Assembly: GCF_004295645.1 (NCBI RefSeq)
Contig: NZ_CP034752.1
Coordinates: 1,488,001-1,552,000 of the forward strand
DNA length: 64,000 bases
Reading direction: 5' to 3'
From: Limnobaculum zhutongyuii
Lineage (GTDB): Bacteria; Pseudomonadota; Gammaproteobacteria; Enterobacterales; Enterobacteriaceae
This document shows positions 33,889-41,716 of the stretch, in pieces (within the stretch, counting starts at the first letter, position 1; the number at the start of each line of letters is the position of its first letter). Made by a program: the position numbers and the translations under genes. The notes beneath the pieces were generated by a model. The model had not been told where the DNA came from. It made no database searches and saw only the letters and a program-made list of their open reading frames with translations.

Positions 33889-34079
33889 CGGAAATTTGTT
33901 ATCCTGTTTGCTTTAAAAATAAAGAGTTGAGTTTACGCAGAGTCGCGAAAAGGTAAAACACTTCTTTAAAGTGTATTATAGATTTTGTTACTTATTTTTT
34001 GATTTATTCATTCAAAAGAAAAAATTGCCTGCGTTACAATTAACACTCCTTATCGTTATTTGAAAACACATTGGTCATT

Positions 34080-34259
34080 ATGCACAGATCCAGAACTGAA
34101 GTTGGACGCTGGCGCATGTTGCGGCAGGCACAACGCCGACGCCATCGCTGGTTGGAAGGGCAATCTCGCAGAAACAGCCGGATCCACCACATCAGGACCG
34201 AGCAACAACTGGGGCGCCAGCAACGCTCTTTGCTCTATGCAAATATCCATGGATGGTAA
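34080..34259 (+). CDS. yciY: YciY, small basic protein
   Basis: 59 aa, starting at the ATG at 34080. RSRTEVGRWRMLRQAQRR, WLEGQSRRN and the later RSLLYA match E. coli YciY (57 aa), and the gene lies beside cls there too. It is strongly basic, so nucleic-acid or ribosome binding is possible. No function is known. Conservation of RSRTEVGRWRM across genera argues that it is a real gene rather than noise. No strong ribosome binding site is seen. Confidence 0.85.
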   Translation: MHRSRTEVGRWRMLRQAQRRRHRWLEGQSRRNSRIHHIRTEQQLGRQQRSLLYANIHGW

Positions 34260-34275
34260 TAACACCGATCGTTAA

Positions 34276-34324
34276 GTTGTTGGTTGGGGTTCCCCGATAT
34301 TGTACTGAGAGAACCCCCAACAAT
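34276..34324. terminator. Long hairpin between yciY and yciI
   Basis: TTGTTGGTTGGGGTTC pairs with GAACCCCCAACAA across an 18-base loop (arms at about 34,277–34,292 and 34,311–34,323), one bulge. It lies between two converging genes, so it probably ends both. Confidence 0.65.
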
Positions 34325-34325
34325 A

Positions 34326-34622
34326 TCAGAACACACGCTTAAATGGTTTTATCGTTACTTTTTGATAGACACCCGCCTCAACATAAGGGTCTTTATCTGC
34401 CCACGCTTTAGCCTCTGTCAAAGTAGAAAACTCAGCAATAATGACGGAACCGGAGAAACCCGCTGTTCCAGGGTCTTCACTATCAGCAATCGGATTTGGA
34501 CCGGCGACGACTAAACGATCTTCATCTTTTAGCGACTGCAAACGAGCCAGATGAGCAGGGCGGGCAGCGAGACGTTGTTCTAAAGAACCAGGTACATCTT
34601 CAGCATAAATCAGATATAACAC
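34326..34622 (-). CDS. yciI: YciI, dimeric alpha-beta barrel protein
   Basis: 98 aa using a GTG start at 34622, which has TTGAGGAA at good spacing and gives the exact length of E. coli YciI. The longer frame from 34649 has no such support. Conserved parts are RPAHLARLQSL, the catalytic-like H/D region, VVAGPNP, and the terminal DPYVEAGVYQKVTIKPFK. YCII-family proteins resemble muconolactone isomerase and dechlorinases; the physiological role is unknown. Confidence 0.93.
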   Translation of the reverse strand: MLYLIYAEDVPGSLEQRLAARPAHLARLQSLKDEDRLVVAGPNPIADSEDPGTAGFSGSVIIAEFSTLTEAKAWADKDPYVEAGVYQKVTIKPFKRVF

Positions 34623-34775
34623 GGTATTATTCCTCAATGTTATTGTCATATTTGTTGGGCGATAAGAGAGACGATATTACATGATTTATTACTGTAAACT
34701 ATAGATATTATGACCAACGTGATAAATGAAAATATGCAGGCCATCGGCTACACTGAAATACCGATATGTTAAATT

Positions 34776-34794
34776 GATATTGAATCTCATTACC
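34776..34794. promoter_or_regulatory. Fur-like box upstream of tonB
   Basis: GATATTGAATCTCATTACC matches 14 of 19 positions of the classical Fur box (GATAATGATAATCATTATC). It lies about 33 bases before the tonB start. E. coli tonB is iron-repressed by Fur, so a site here is expected. Confidence 0.6.
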
Positions 34795-34826
34795 ATTTTC
34801 ATTTAGAATTCCCACATTCCAGAACA

Positions 34827-35633
34827 GTGAAGTGGTTCCTTTTGAAAAAATTCTTTCTGGCGCGTCGTTTTTCCTGGCCGCTTACCTTTTCAGTTTGTCT
34901 ACATGCATCGCTTATCGGTGGGTTGGTATTCGCCTCGATAAAAGATCAGATTGAAATTCCCGCTCCAGATGATTCGGCTCCAATGAATGTTGTAATGGTT
35001 AACCCTGCGATGTTTGCTACTCCAGCGGAAGTGGCAGAGCAAAATACTCCGGCACAACAACCAACCGCTGCACCAGAGCCTGAACCGGAAGAAGTTAAAC
35101 CGGAGCCCATTCCTGAACCCGAACCTGTCCCTGAACCGCCACCGGTGGAAAAGCCTAAGCCTGTTGAAATAGAAAAGCCTAAGCCAAAACCGATAGAGAA
35201 GCCGAAGAAACAGCCGAAGAAAGAGCCGAAGCCGAAAAGAGAACCGGTAAAAGAAAGGACTGAACAGGCACCAGTAGAGAAACCGGCAACGGCGCCAATC
35301 TCTACTGCTAATACCAGCAAGGTAGCCAGTGGTCCGGCATCTTCTGTTAGTGGCGCAGCGCCAGCAACAGGATCGAAGTTATTAAGACAGGTAGAACCCG
35401 CTTATCCTAAACAGGCGTTTGATCGCCGTATCGAAGGGCAGGTTGAGATAATGTTTGATATTGATGAAGACGGGCGTATTGAGAACGTACGAATTTTGTC
35501 ATCCACACCACCAAGGATGTTTGAACGGGATGTGAAAGTTGCGTTGAAGAAATGGCGCTATACGCCAGTGGTGGTTAAAGATAAAAAACTGACGATTATC
35601 TTTAAAATTGACGGTGGGGCACAAATTCGCTAA
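34827..35633 (+). CDS. tonB: TonB energy-transducing protein
   Basis: 268 aa from a GTG at 34827; a TTG at 34842 is a possible alternative. The N-terminal membrane anchor (about residues 15–37) keeps the essential His of the SxxxH motif (SVCLH). A long Pro/Glu/Lys region (about residues 80–145, EPEP then KPKP repeats) spans the periplasm. The C-terminal domain has VEPAYPKQAFDRRIEGQVE and ends in GGAQIR. It couples the ExbBD motive force to siderophore and B12 receptors. The rigid linker is longer than in E. coli (239 aa). Confidence 0.96.
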   Translation: MKWFLLKKFFLARRFSWPLTFSVCLHASLIGGLVFASIKDQIEIPAPDDSAPMNVVMVNPAMFATPAEVAEQNTPAQQPTAAPEPEPEEVKPEPIPEPEPVPEPPPVEKPKPVEIEKPKPKPIEKPKKQPKKEPKPKREPVKERTEQAPVEKPATAPISTANTSKVASGPASSVSGAAPATGSKLLRQVEPAYPKQAFDRRIEGQVEIMFDIDEDGRIENVRILSSTPPRMFERDVKVALKKWRYTPVVVKDKKLTIIFKIDGGAQIR

Positions 35634-35653
35634 TCACTGTTAGCATGGTTAAT

Positions 35654-35689
35654 AAATAAAACAGGTCGCTATTGCGACCTGTTTTATTT
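35654..35689. terminator. Two-way terminator between tonB and yciA
   Basis: AAATAAAACAGGTCGC and GCGACCTGTTTTATTT form a perfect 16-base stem with a 4-base loop (TATT). It sits between converging genes. Confidence 0.92.
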
Positions 35690-35718
35690 GGGAATAATTA
35701 ATTTCAGACAGAATAAAA

Positions 35719-36138
35719 TCAATCGAAAGAGAGATTTCTTTTGTTGTCTGGCAGAGAGCGGGAAGTTCCCAGATCGTTAACCGCTACATAGGTAAAGATC
35801 GCTTCAGTAACGCAATAGCGTTGTCCGATTGGCTCGGAAGAGACTTTCTTGACCCAGACTTCCATATTCACCGTGATGGAACTACGACCCGTACGAATAC
35901 AGTGTGCATAGCAACAAACCACATCACCAACAGTGACAGGTTTTAAAAAGGTAATCGCATCGACGGCAACCGTTACTACACGTCCACGGGCAAGTTCTTT
36001 AGCCAGAATTGCACCGCCAATATCCATCTGTGACATGATCCAACCACCAAAGATATCACCATTGGCGTTAGTATCCGCGGGCATTGCCAGAGTCCGGAGA
36101 ACCAGCTCTCCGCGAGGAGTACGATCTTGTTTGCTCAT
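35719..36138 (-). CDS. yciA: Acyl-CoA thioesterase YciA
   Basis: 139 aa. The hot-dog fold motif PADTNANGDIFGGWIMSQMD (about residues 19–38) carries the catalytic N/D residues, followed by VAVDAITFLKPVTVGDVV. It hydrolyses a broad range of acyl-CoAs in the cytoplasm. It converges on tonB and lies after yciB, as in E. coli, with a terminator between. Confidence 0.96.
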   Translation of the reverse strand: MSKQDRTPRGELVLRTLAMPADTNANGDIFGGWIMSQMDIGGAILAKELARGRVVTVAVDAITFLKPVTVGDVVCCYAHCIRTGRSSITVNMEVWVKKVSSEPIGQRYCVTEAIFTYVAVNDLGTSRSLPDNKRNLSFD

Positions 36139-36215
36139 AATGTGTTTCTGATAGTGTTTGTTATAAGTGAAAGATAATGGCTTATCCGTTAAGCCTCAAT
36201 TCAATTGCTCATATT

Positions 36216-36260
36216 ATTTTTATCACTCCCGGAGCCACACGCAATGGGAGTGATAAAAAT
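36216..36260. terminator. Two-way terminator between yciB and yciA
   Basis: TTTTTATCACTCCC pairs with GGGAGTGATAAAAA around a 16-base loop. It ends the yciB transcript and lies just before the yciA promoter. Confidence 0.85.
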
Positions 36261-36297
36261 TTAATTATGGTTATATCATGATTCGCTGACAGAAAAC

Positions 36298-36861
36298 CTA
36301 GTCTTGTTTGTCGCTGGCGGGTGGATTTTTCTGTTCATCAGGTATATGGCGGTAGATATAGATGCCGCTAAGTAGCGTAAACACAAGCGTTAGTCCGGTC
36401 AGTCCGAATACCTTAAAGTTCATCCAGACATCCATGGATAACCAAAATGCGACATAAATATTGATAAGACCACAGGCCAGGAAGAACAGTGCCCAGGCAA
36501 TATTTAACCGTGACCATACTTGTTCAGGTAATGTGATCTCTTTGCCAAGCATACTTTTGATTAATAGCTTTTTCAGGACAAACTGACTGAAAATTAATCC
36601 CAATGCAAACAGGGCATAGATAGCCGTCACCTTCCATTTAATGAAGTCAGGTGAGTGGAAAATAATGGTTAAGGTGCCAAAAATGACGACCATGACAAAG
36701 GTCACTATCATCATTTTTTCTACTTTACGATATTTTATCAGGCTATAGATCACAGCCAGAGCCGTGGCGACAATTAACGCGCCGGAAGCAATAAAAATGT
36801 CATAGAGTTTATAAAATGTGAAAAATACAATTAGGGGCAGAAAATCAAGAAACTGCTTCAT
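36298..36861 (-). CDS. yciB: YciB, inner-membrane septation/envelope protein
   Basis: 187 aa from the ATG at 36861 (MKQFLDFLPLIVFFTFYKLYD), close to E. coli's 179. There are five hydrophobic segments, with KYRKVEKMM between the second and third and the conserved WSRLNIAWALFFLACGLINIYVA motif. It belongs to the IspZ/intracellular septation A family and interacts with cell-elongation and division proteins. YciB and YciC are linked to envelope integrity. Confidence 0.95.
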   Translation of the reverse strand: MKQFLDFLPLIVFFTFYKLYDIFIASGALIVATALAVIYSLIKYRKVEKMMIVTFVMVVIFGTLTIIFHSPDFIKWKVTAIYALFALGLIFSQFVLKKLLIKSMLGKEITLPEQVWSRLNIAWALFFLACGLINIYVAFWLSMDVWMNFKVFGLTGLTLVFTLLSGIYIYRHIPDEQKNPPASDKQD

Positions 36862-36941
36862 AGCTCTTTCCATTGGTCAGCAAGCTGCTGACTATACCGG
36901 ATTTGGCGGTAGGTTTACACTACCGCCAAAGTAACAAATAA

Positions 36942-37811
36942 CTATTTATCGTCCAAAAAACGGATCAGGGCAGAGGTATCACAACGGCCCAGTCCACGTT
37001 GTTGTAATTCAGCATAGGCTTCATCAATCTGTTTCGCAAAGGGAAGCTTGGCTCCATTACGTTCAGCTTCATCAAAGCAGAAACCAAGATCTTTACGAAT
37101 CCAATCGATAGCAAAACCAAAATCAAATTTGTTTTCACCCATCGTCTCAGCCCGGTTTTCCAATTGCCATGAGCTACCGGATCCCATTTTTACTACGTCA
37201 CGTACCGTTTTGACATCTAATCCGGCCTTTTGTGCAAAACGTACGGCTTCAGATACGCCAGCCAATACACCAGCAATACAGAGTTGGTTAGCCATTTTGC
37301 ACAGCTGACCACAACCGCTTTCACCGACTAAAGTGACGGCTTTGCCATAAATCTTCAGAATGTCTTCGGCTTGTTTGAAAATAGCTTCATCACCGCCGCA
37401 CATAACGGTCAGAGCCGCATTTTCTGCACCGGCTTGACCACCGGAGACGGGAGCATCCAGGAAATCCAATCCAATCTCTTTGGCTGCCTGATAAAGCTCA
37501 CGAGCCAAATCAGCGGATGCAGTAGTATGATCGATAAGAATTACGCCTTTTTTAGCACCAGCGAAAATGCCATCCTCACCATAATAGACCGAGCGAACAT
37601 CGTCATCATTTCCAACGCAGGTCATGACCATATCTGCGTTAATAGCCGCTTCACGAGGCGTTAACGCAAGTTTACCACCGTACTCTTTTACCCATTGTTC
37701 TGCTTTTGCTGTAGTACGGTTATAAACTGTTACGTCGTGCCCGGCCTTTATTAAGTGACGCGCCATCGGGTAGCCCATCACGCCTAAACCCACAAAACTA
37801 ATCTTAGCCAT
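36942..37811 (-). CDS. Beta-hydroxyacid dehydrogenase (GarR/MmsB family)
   Basis: 289 aa. The Rossmann motif is FVGLGVMGYPMARHLIKAGH. The substrate loop is DAPVSGGQAGAENAAL (about residues 117–132). The catalytic Lys lies in GQLCKMANQLC (about residue 170), and the terminal DTSALIRFL is conserved. It oxidises a 3-hydroxyacid such as tartronate semialdehyde or 3-hydroxyisobutyrate with NAD(P); the exact substrate cannot be read from the sequence. It sits between yciB and a SulP transporter, an insertion relative to E. coli. A shared carboxylate pathway is possible. Confidence 0.88.
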   Translation of the reverse strand: MAKISFVGLGVMGYPMARHLIKAGHDVTVYNRTTAKAEQWVKEYGGKLALTPREAAINADMVMTCVGNDDDVRSVYYGEDGIFAGAKKGVILIDHTTASADLARELYQAAKEIGLDFLDAPVSGGQAGAENAALTVMCGGDEAIFKQAEDILKIYGKAVTLVGESGCGQLCKMANQLCIAGVLAGVSEAVRFAQKAGLDVKTVRDVVKMGSGSSWQLENRAETMGENKFDFGFAIDWIRKDLGFCFDEAERNGAKLPFAKQIDEAYAELQQRGLGRCDTSALIRFLDDK

Positions 37812-38037
37812 TTATACTCCCGTTATTATTGATAAGCTTCGGACAAGCTATCCTAGTCTTTTTAATCTCAGGGTAAAAGTGGCAAAAACAACCAATTGGT
37901 ATAAGAGTTGTATTAAACGGGAAGAATAAGTAACAAAGTACACTGTTATTCCCCGCCAGCTAAGGCATTATGTTGTATGATTATTGCGGAAGTTTTCACA
38001 GAGTGTCAGACAAGGCGACCGGCGGTAGAGGATAAAT

Positions 38038-39753
38038 ATGTTTTCAAGAGTATTTTTAAAATGGATGCCCGGATTACAGAATTTATTGGCTTACGATAAA
38101 AGCTGGCTAACCGCGGATATCCGTGCCGGACTATCGGTAGCGGCGGTGGCATTACCGGTAGCAATTGCTTATGCAGAACTGGCTAATGTGGGTGCTATTG
38201 TTGGTCTTTACTCTTGCATTTTACCCATGATTGCCTATGTCTTTTTTGGTTCATCCCGCCAGTTAATCGTCGGACCTGATGCTACAACCTGTGCGGTTAT
38301 TGCTGCAGTGGTTACCCCATTGGCGGCCGGTAATAGCGAAATGCAGTGGCAGTTAACTATTATTATGACGCTGATTATGGGGGGATGGTGTCTTCTGGCC
38401 AGTAAATTCAGGTTGGGGGCGCTGGCGGATTTACTTTCCCAACCAATCCTGACCGGATTATTGAATGGTGTTGCTGTCACCATCATGGTTGGGCAGATTG
38501 CTAAAATCCTTGGTATTCAAATTAATGCTAACCAATTGATAGAAAAAATTATGGCTATACCATTTCAGATTATGGATAGCCATTTGCCGACTTTAGGTAT
38601 TTCGGCCTTAACGTTATTACTATTAATTGGGATTAAAAAGTTTCGTAGCCAGTGGCCAGCACCTTTGATTGCTATTGTCGTAACAACGGCATTGGTATGG
38701 GGAATGGATATTCAACAATACGGTGTAGAAACCATTGGTGGCGCCGGATTTGATTCTGGTTTACCAATGGTTAACTGGAGCCATTTTCAACCTGGCCTGA
38801 TGCGAGAGTTAGTTATTCCTGCACTTAACCTGGCATTGATTAGCTTTGTTAGTTTGATGCTAACCGCACGCAGTTTCGCCGCTAAAAATGGTTACGATAT
38901 TGATGCTGATGCAGAATTCAGAGCGTTAGGCATCGCTAATATTATGTCGGCAGTTTCTCAGGGTTTTGCAATCAGCGGAGCCGACTCCCGTACCGCAGTT
39001 AATGATGCTAATGGTGGAAAGAGCCAACTGGTATCTGTGATTGCTGCGTTAGTCATTGCGTTGGTGGTTTTACTACTGACTAAGCCATTACAGTTTATTC
39101 CGGTTTCAGCGCTTGGTGTGGTGCTGGTTTATGCGGCCTGGTCGCTAATGGATTTACGCGGTATCTGGAATCTCAGACGGCGTAATCGGCAGGCATTTAG
39201 TCTGGCGATTTTTACCTTTGTTTGCGTGTTACTGATTGGTGTTATTCAGGGAATTGGATTAGCAGTTCTGTTAGGGCTATTGCAGTTTTTACGCACGGTA
39301 TTCCGACCAACAGAGCAATTACTTGGTGTGAATGAAGATGGAATGATCCACTCATTAGGTAATACAACCACAGTTAAAGCGGTTCCTGGGGTAATGATGT
39401 ATCGGTTTAACTCCCCGTTGACCTATTTTAACGTCGCCTATTTTAAGCGCCGTATCTTGAATCTGGTAGACAGCACGCCATTTCAACCCCGTTGGGTAGT
39501 GATAGATGCGGTAGCCAGTTTTACCTATGCGGATATTAGCGTGCTGGCATCCATTGATGAACTGAAGAGAGACCTCAAGTTACGCCAGATTAAACTGGTA
39601 CTGGCAGGGCGTAGAACAGAGCTTACCCGTTGGTTTAAGGATAACAGGCCAGCCATGAAGGAAGAGGAGATCATGCTGGTTCCCGATCTCTATCTGGCGC
39701 TTAAATTTATTCAGAGTAAAGAGACTGCGCATACTTCGGAAGAACCCGCCTAA
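38038..39753 (+). CDS. SulP-family anion transporter with STAS domain
   Basis: 571 aa. The membrane part (about residues 25–420) has the SulP signature AGLSVAAVALPVAIAYAELA and the conserved GPDATTCAVIAAVV segment, with ISGADSRTAVNDANGGKSQL further on. The cytoplasmic STAS domain (about residues 440–560) contains WVVIDAVASFTYADISV. Members carry sulfate, bicarbonate or dicarboxylates. DauA (YchM) of E. coli is only a distant relative, so the substrate is open. It is divergent from the hydroxyacid dehydrogenase gene, about 225 bases away. Confidence 0.9.
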   Translation: MFSRVFLKWMPGLQNLLAYDKSWLTADIRAGLSVAAVALPVAIAYAELANVGAIVGLYSCILPMIAYVFFGSSRQLIVGPDATTCAVIAAVVTPLAAGNSEMQWQLTIIMTLIMGGWCLLASKFRLGALADLLSQPILTGLLNGVAVTIMVGQIAKILGIQINANQLIEKIMAIPFQIMDSHLPTLGISALTLLLLIGIKKFRSQWPAPLIAIVVTTALVWGMDIQQYGVETIGGAGFDSGLPMVNWSHFQPGLMRELVIPALNLALISFVSLMLTARSFAAKNGYDIDADAEFRALGIANIMSAVSQGFAISGADSRTAVNDANGGKSQLVSVIAALVIALVVLLLTKPLQFIPVSALGVVLVYAAWSLMDLRGIWNLRRRNRQAFSLAIFTFVCVLLIGVIQGIGLAVLLGLLQFLRTVFRPTEQLLGVNEDGMIHSLGNTTTVKAVPGVMMYRFNSPLTYFNVAYFKRRILNLVDSTPFQPRWVVIDAVASFTYADISVLASIDELKRDLKLRQIKLVLAGRRTELTRWFKDNRPAMKEEEIMLVPDLYLALKFIQSKETAHTSEEPA

Positions 39754-39775
39754 AGATTAATGTTCAGATGGTTGT

Positions 39776-39806
39776 AAAAAAGCCGGTGTTTTTCACCGGC
39801 TTTTTT
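39776..39806. terminator. Two-way terminator between the SulP gene and yciC
   Basis: AAAAAAGCCGGTG and CACCGGCTTTTTT form a perfect 13-base stem with a 5-T loop, between converging genes. Confidence 0.92.
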
Positions 39807-39814
39807 ATTGGCGA

Positions 39815-40582
39815 TTATGCAGGTTTAACCTGCATATACAAACGGAACAGGTAGACAAACAAAAATGCCGTTACCAGATTACTCACAGCACTTAGTAATA
39901 GTGCAACAACCATTGGTGATACAGTGGATAAATTGATAGAGATCACCAGCAAAATAAACTTGGTTGACAGTGTAAATAACAGAATAGGAAGAACAATTCT
40001 CAGATTAGCAAATGCCATTCCCCAACTGGTACTGATGGCGTAAATCAACCCCTTGCGGGATTCCAGCATAATAATAGGGGATAACACCAATACAAACGCA
40101 AAAAACAGACCTGGCAACAGGTACAGAGATAACCCAAAAGTAATCAGCATTGACGAGATAACGAGTAAAACGACTAACATCGGTAATGAGGTTACGGATG
40201 AACCAAGTGCTCGTAAAGCACTGGACGGTTGTCCTTGGGAGACCTGAATAACCAGATTAATTACACCGGAGATAAGAATTGTTTGACTGAGCAAGAAGCT
40301 CAGAGCAACGGCACCAAACAGTGGAACAGCCGCTTCAACAATGGCTAATTGCTGTTCATAAGGCATTCCCTTAATAGCCTGTTCAACTTCTCCACGCGTC
40401 ATAGCTGACGACCCAACAGACCCCGTGATCATCTGATGAAGAACGGTAGTATCCGGCATCATGGTTTGAAGCAAAACATAAGAGATAAATGACGCCAGTA
40501 ATGCCAGCATAATAAAGCTGGATAATTGGTTACGTATAAAATTTACGCTGTCACGGAAGAGGGAATGGGCCGTGATGGGCAT
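39815..40582 (-). CDS. yciC: YciC, UPF0259 inner-membrane protein
   Basis: 255 aa (E. coli 247). It starts MPITAHSLFRDSVNFIRNQL and has about six membrane segments. Conserved parts are SALRALGSSVTSLPMLVVLL and the loop ISTSWGMAFANLRIV. YciC interacts genetically with YciB and is involved in phospholipid transport or envelope stress, possibly with TamB/YhdP-type transport. It is divergent from ompW, the E. coli arrangement. Confidence 0.94.
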   Translation of the reverse strand: MPITAHSLFRDSVNFIRNQLSSFIMLALLASFISYVLLQTMMPDTTVLHQMITGSVGSSAMTRGEVEQAIKGMPYEQQLAIVEAAVPLFGAVALSFLLSQTILISGVINLVIQVSQGQPSSALRALGSSVTSLPMLVVLLVISSMLITFGLSLYLLPGLFFAFVLVLSPIIMLESRKGLIYAISTSWGMAFANLRIVLPILLFTLSTKFILLVISINLSTVSPMVVALLLSAVSNLVTAFLFVYLFRLYMQVKPA

Positions 40583-40832
40583 GGAGTCTCCTGTCTAAAG
40601 ATAATATGCACTGTTATAGCGATTGTAACCTGTTAGACCATACTCTTGAACTTTATTATCTATGCCGATTTTTATCCGTAAAAATTAAGATGTCATCCTG
40701 TTGGTCGCTTACAGATCTTATCTCCGGGGTAGTAGTGTCGCCAAATTGTGATATCAGGAAAAATAATGTATTCGGATTTTTTATTTTGATGAATATATAA
40801 GCGTTGTTAAATGAGTTGTATATCGTTGAATA

Positions 40833-40846
40833 TTGATCTCAATCAA
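40833..40846. promoter_or_regulatory. Perfect FNR box upstream of ompW
   Basis: TTGATCTCAATCAA matches the consensus TTGAT-N4-ATCAA exactly. It lies 144–157 bases before the ompW start codon, in the 407-base spacer shared with yciC. E. coli ompW is activated under anaerobiosis by FNR, so the site agrees with known regulation. Confidence 0.85.
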
Positions 40847-40989
40847 ATATAGAAACCTGATAGAAAACAATTAACTTGTTAAGTTCACTCTTTTGTCAAT
40901 TTTTGTCAGGAACTGTGATCTGCATTGGATCAATTTTACTACCAAGGAGGTATATTTCACACACATTAACCCTAAAAGGAACATGGATA

Positions 40990-41640
40990 ATGAAAAAACT
41001 CCCTCTGGTTTGTTTAATTGCTGCAACATTAGCGCCTTCATTTGCTTTTGCTCATCAGGCCGGTGATTTTTTATTCCGTGCTGGTTCAATTACAGTAAGA
41101 CCGAATGAAGGTTCTGATAACGTATTAGGTCTGGGCTCATTCAACGTAAATAATGATACACAGCTTGGATTAACTTTCGGTTATATGATTACTGATAACA
41201 TCGGTATTGAATTATTAGGTGCTACACCGTTCAATCATGATGTTGGCTTAAAAGCGACAGGCACGATCGCAACCGTTAAACATTTACCACCATCGTTGAT
41301 GGCTCAGTACTATTTTGGTACTAAAGAGAGCACATGGCGTCCTTATTTGGGTGCAGGTATCAACTACACCACATTCTTCAGTGAAGACTTCAACAACACC
41401 GGTAAAGGTGCAGGCTTAAGTAACTTAAGCGTTGATGATTCCTGGGGCGTGGCGTTACAAGCGGGTGTTGACTACAACGTTGATAAGAACTGGGTAGTGA
41501 ATACTTCTGTGTGGTGGATGAACATTGATACTGATGTAAACTTCACATCAACGGATGCCGCTGGTAACCGTACTCGTCATAGCGTTAGTACGCGTCTTGA
41601 CCCATGGGCATTTATGTTTGGCGTTGGTTACAAGTTCTAA
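40990..41640 (+). CDS. ompW: Outer-membrane protein OmpW
   Basis: 216 aa from the ATG at 40990 (MKKLPLVCLIAATLAPSFAFA, a signal peptide cut after AFA). The eight-stranded barrel has the conserved LGLTFGYMITDNIGIELLG, LPPSLMAQYYFG and YLGAGINYT blocks, and a terminal Phe (VGYKF) for Bam recognition. It forms a narrow hydrophobic channel and is the colicin S4 receptor in E. coli. An upstream FNR box suggests anaerobic induction. Confidence 0.96.
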   Translation: MKKLPLVCLIAATLAPSFAFAHQAGDFLFRAGSITVRPNEGSDNVLGLGSFNVNNDTQLGLTFGYMITDNIGIELLGATPFNHDVGLKATGTIATVKHLPPSLMAQYYFGTKESTWRPYLGAGINYTTFFSEDFNNTGKGAGLSNLSVDDSWGVALQAGVDYNVDKNWVVNTSVWWMNIDTDVNFTSTDAAGNRTRHSVSTRLDPWAFMFGVGYKF

Positions 41641-41664
41641 TTTAACCACCAGTCTTACAAAGCT

Positions 41665-41694
41665 AAAACGCCGGTGATATACCGGCGTTTTTTC
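41665..41694. terminator. ompW terminator
   Basis: AAAACGCCGGT and ACCGGCGTTTT arms around a short loop, followed by a T run. It lies between ompW and the converging ppx gene. Confidence 0.9.
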
Positions 41695-41716
41695 TACTTA
41701 TATTTTTTGATTCAGG

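Noticed and set aside
34056..34275. Two further frames overlapping yciY
   Set aside because: Only the 34080–34259 frame matches the conserved YciY sequence; the others are shadows.
34946..35320. 124-codon minus-strand frame rich in Gly and Ser inside tonB
   Set aside because: It is the antisense of the Pro/Glu/Lys repeats of TonB; no ribosome site and the amino-acid pattern is explained by the repeat.
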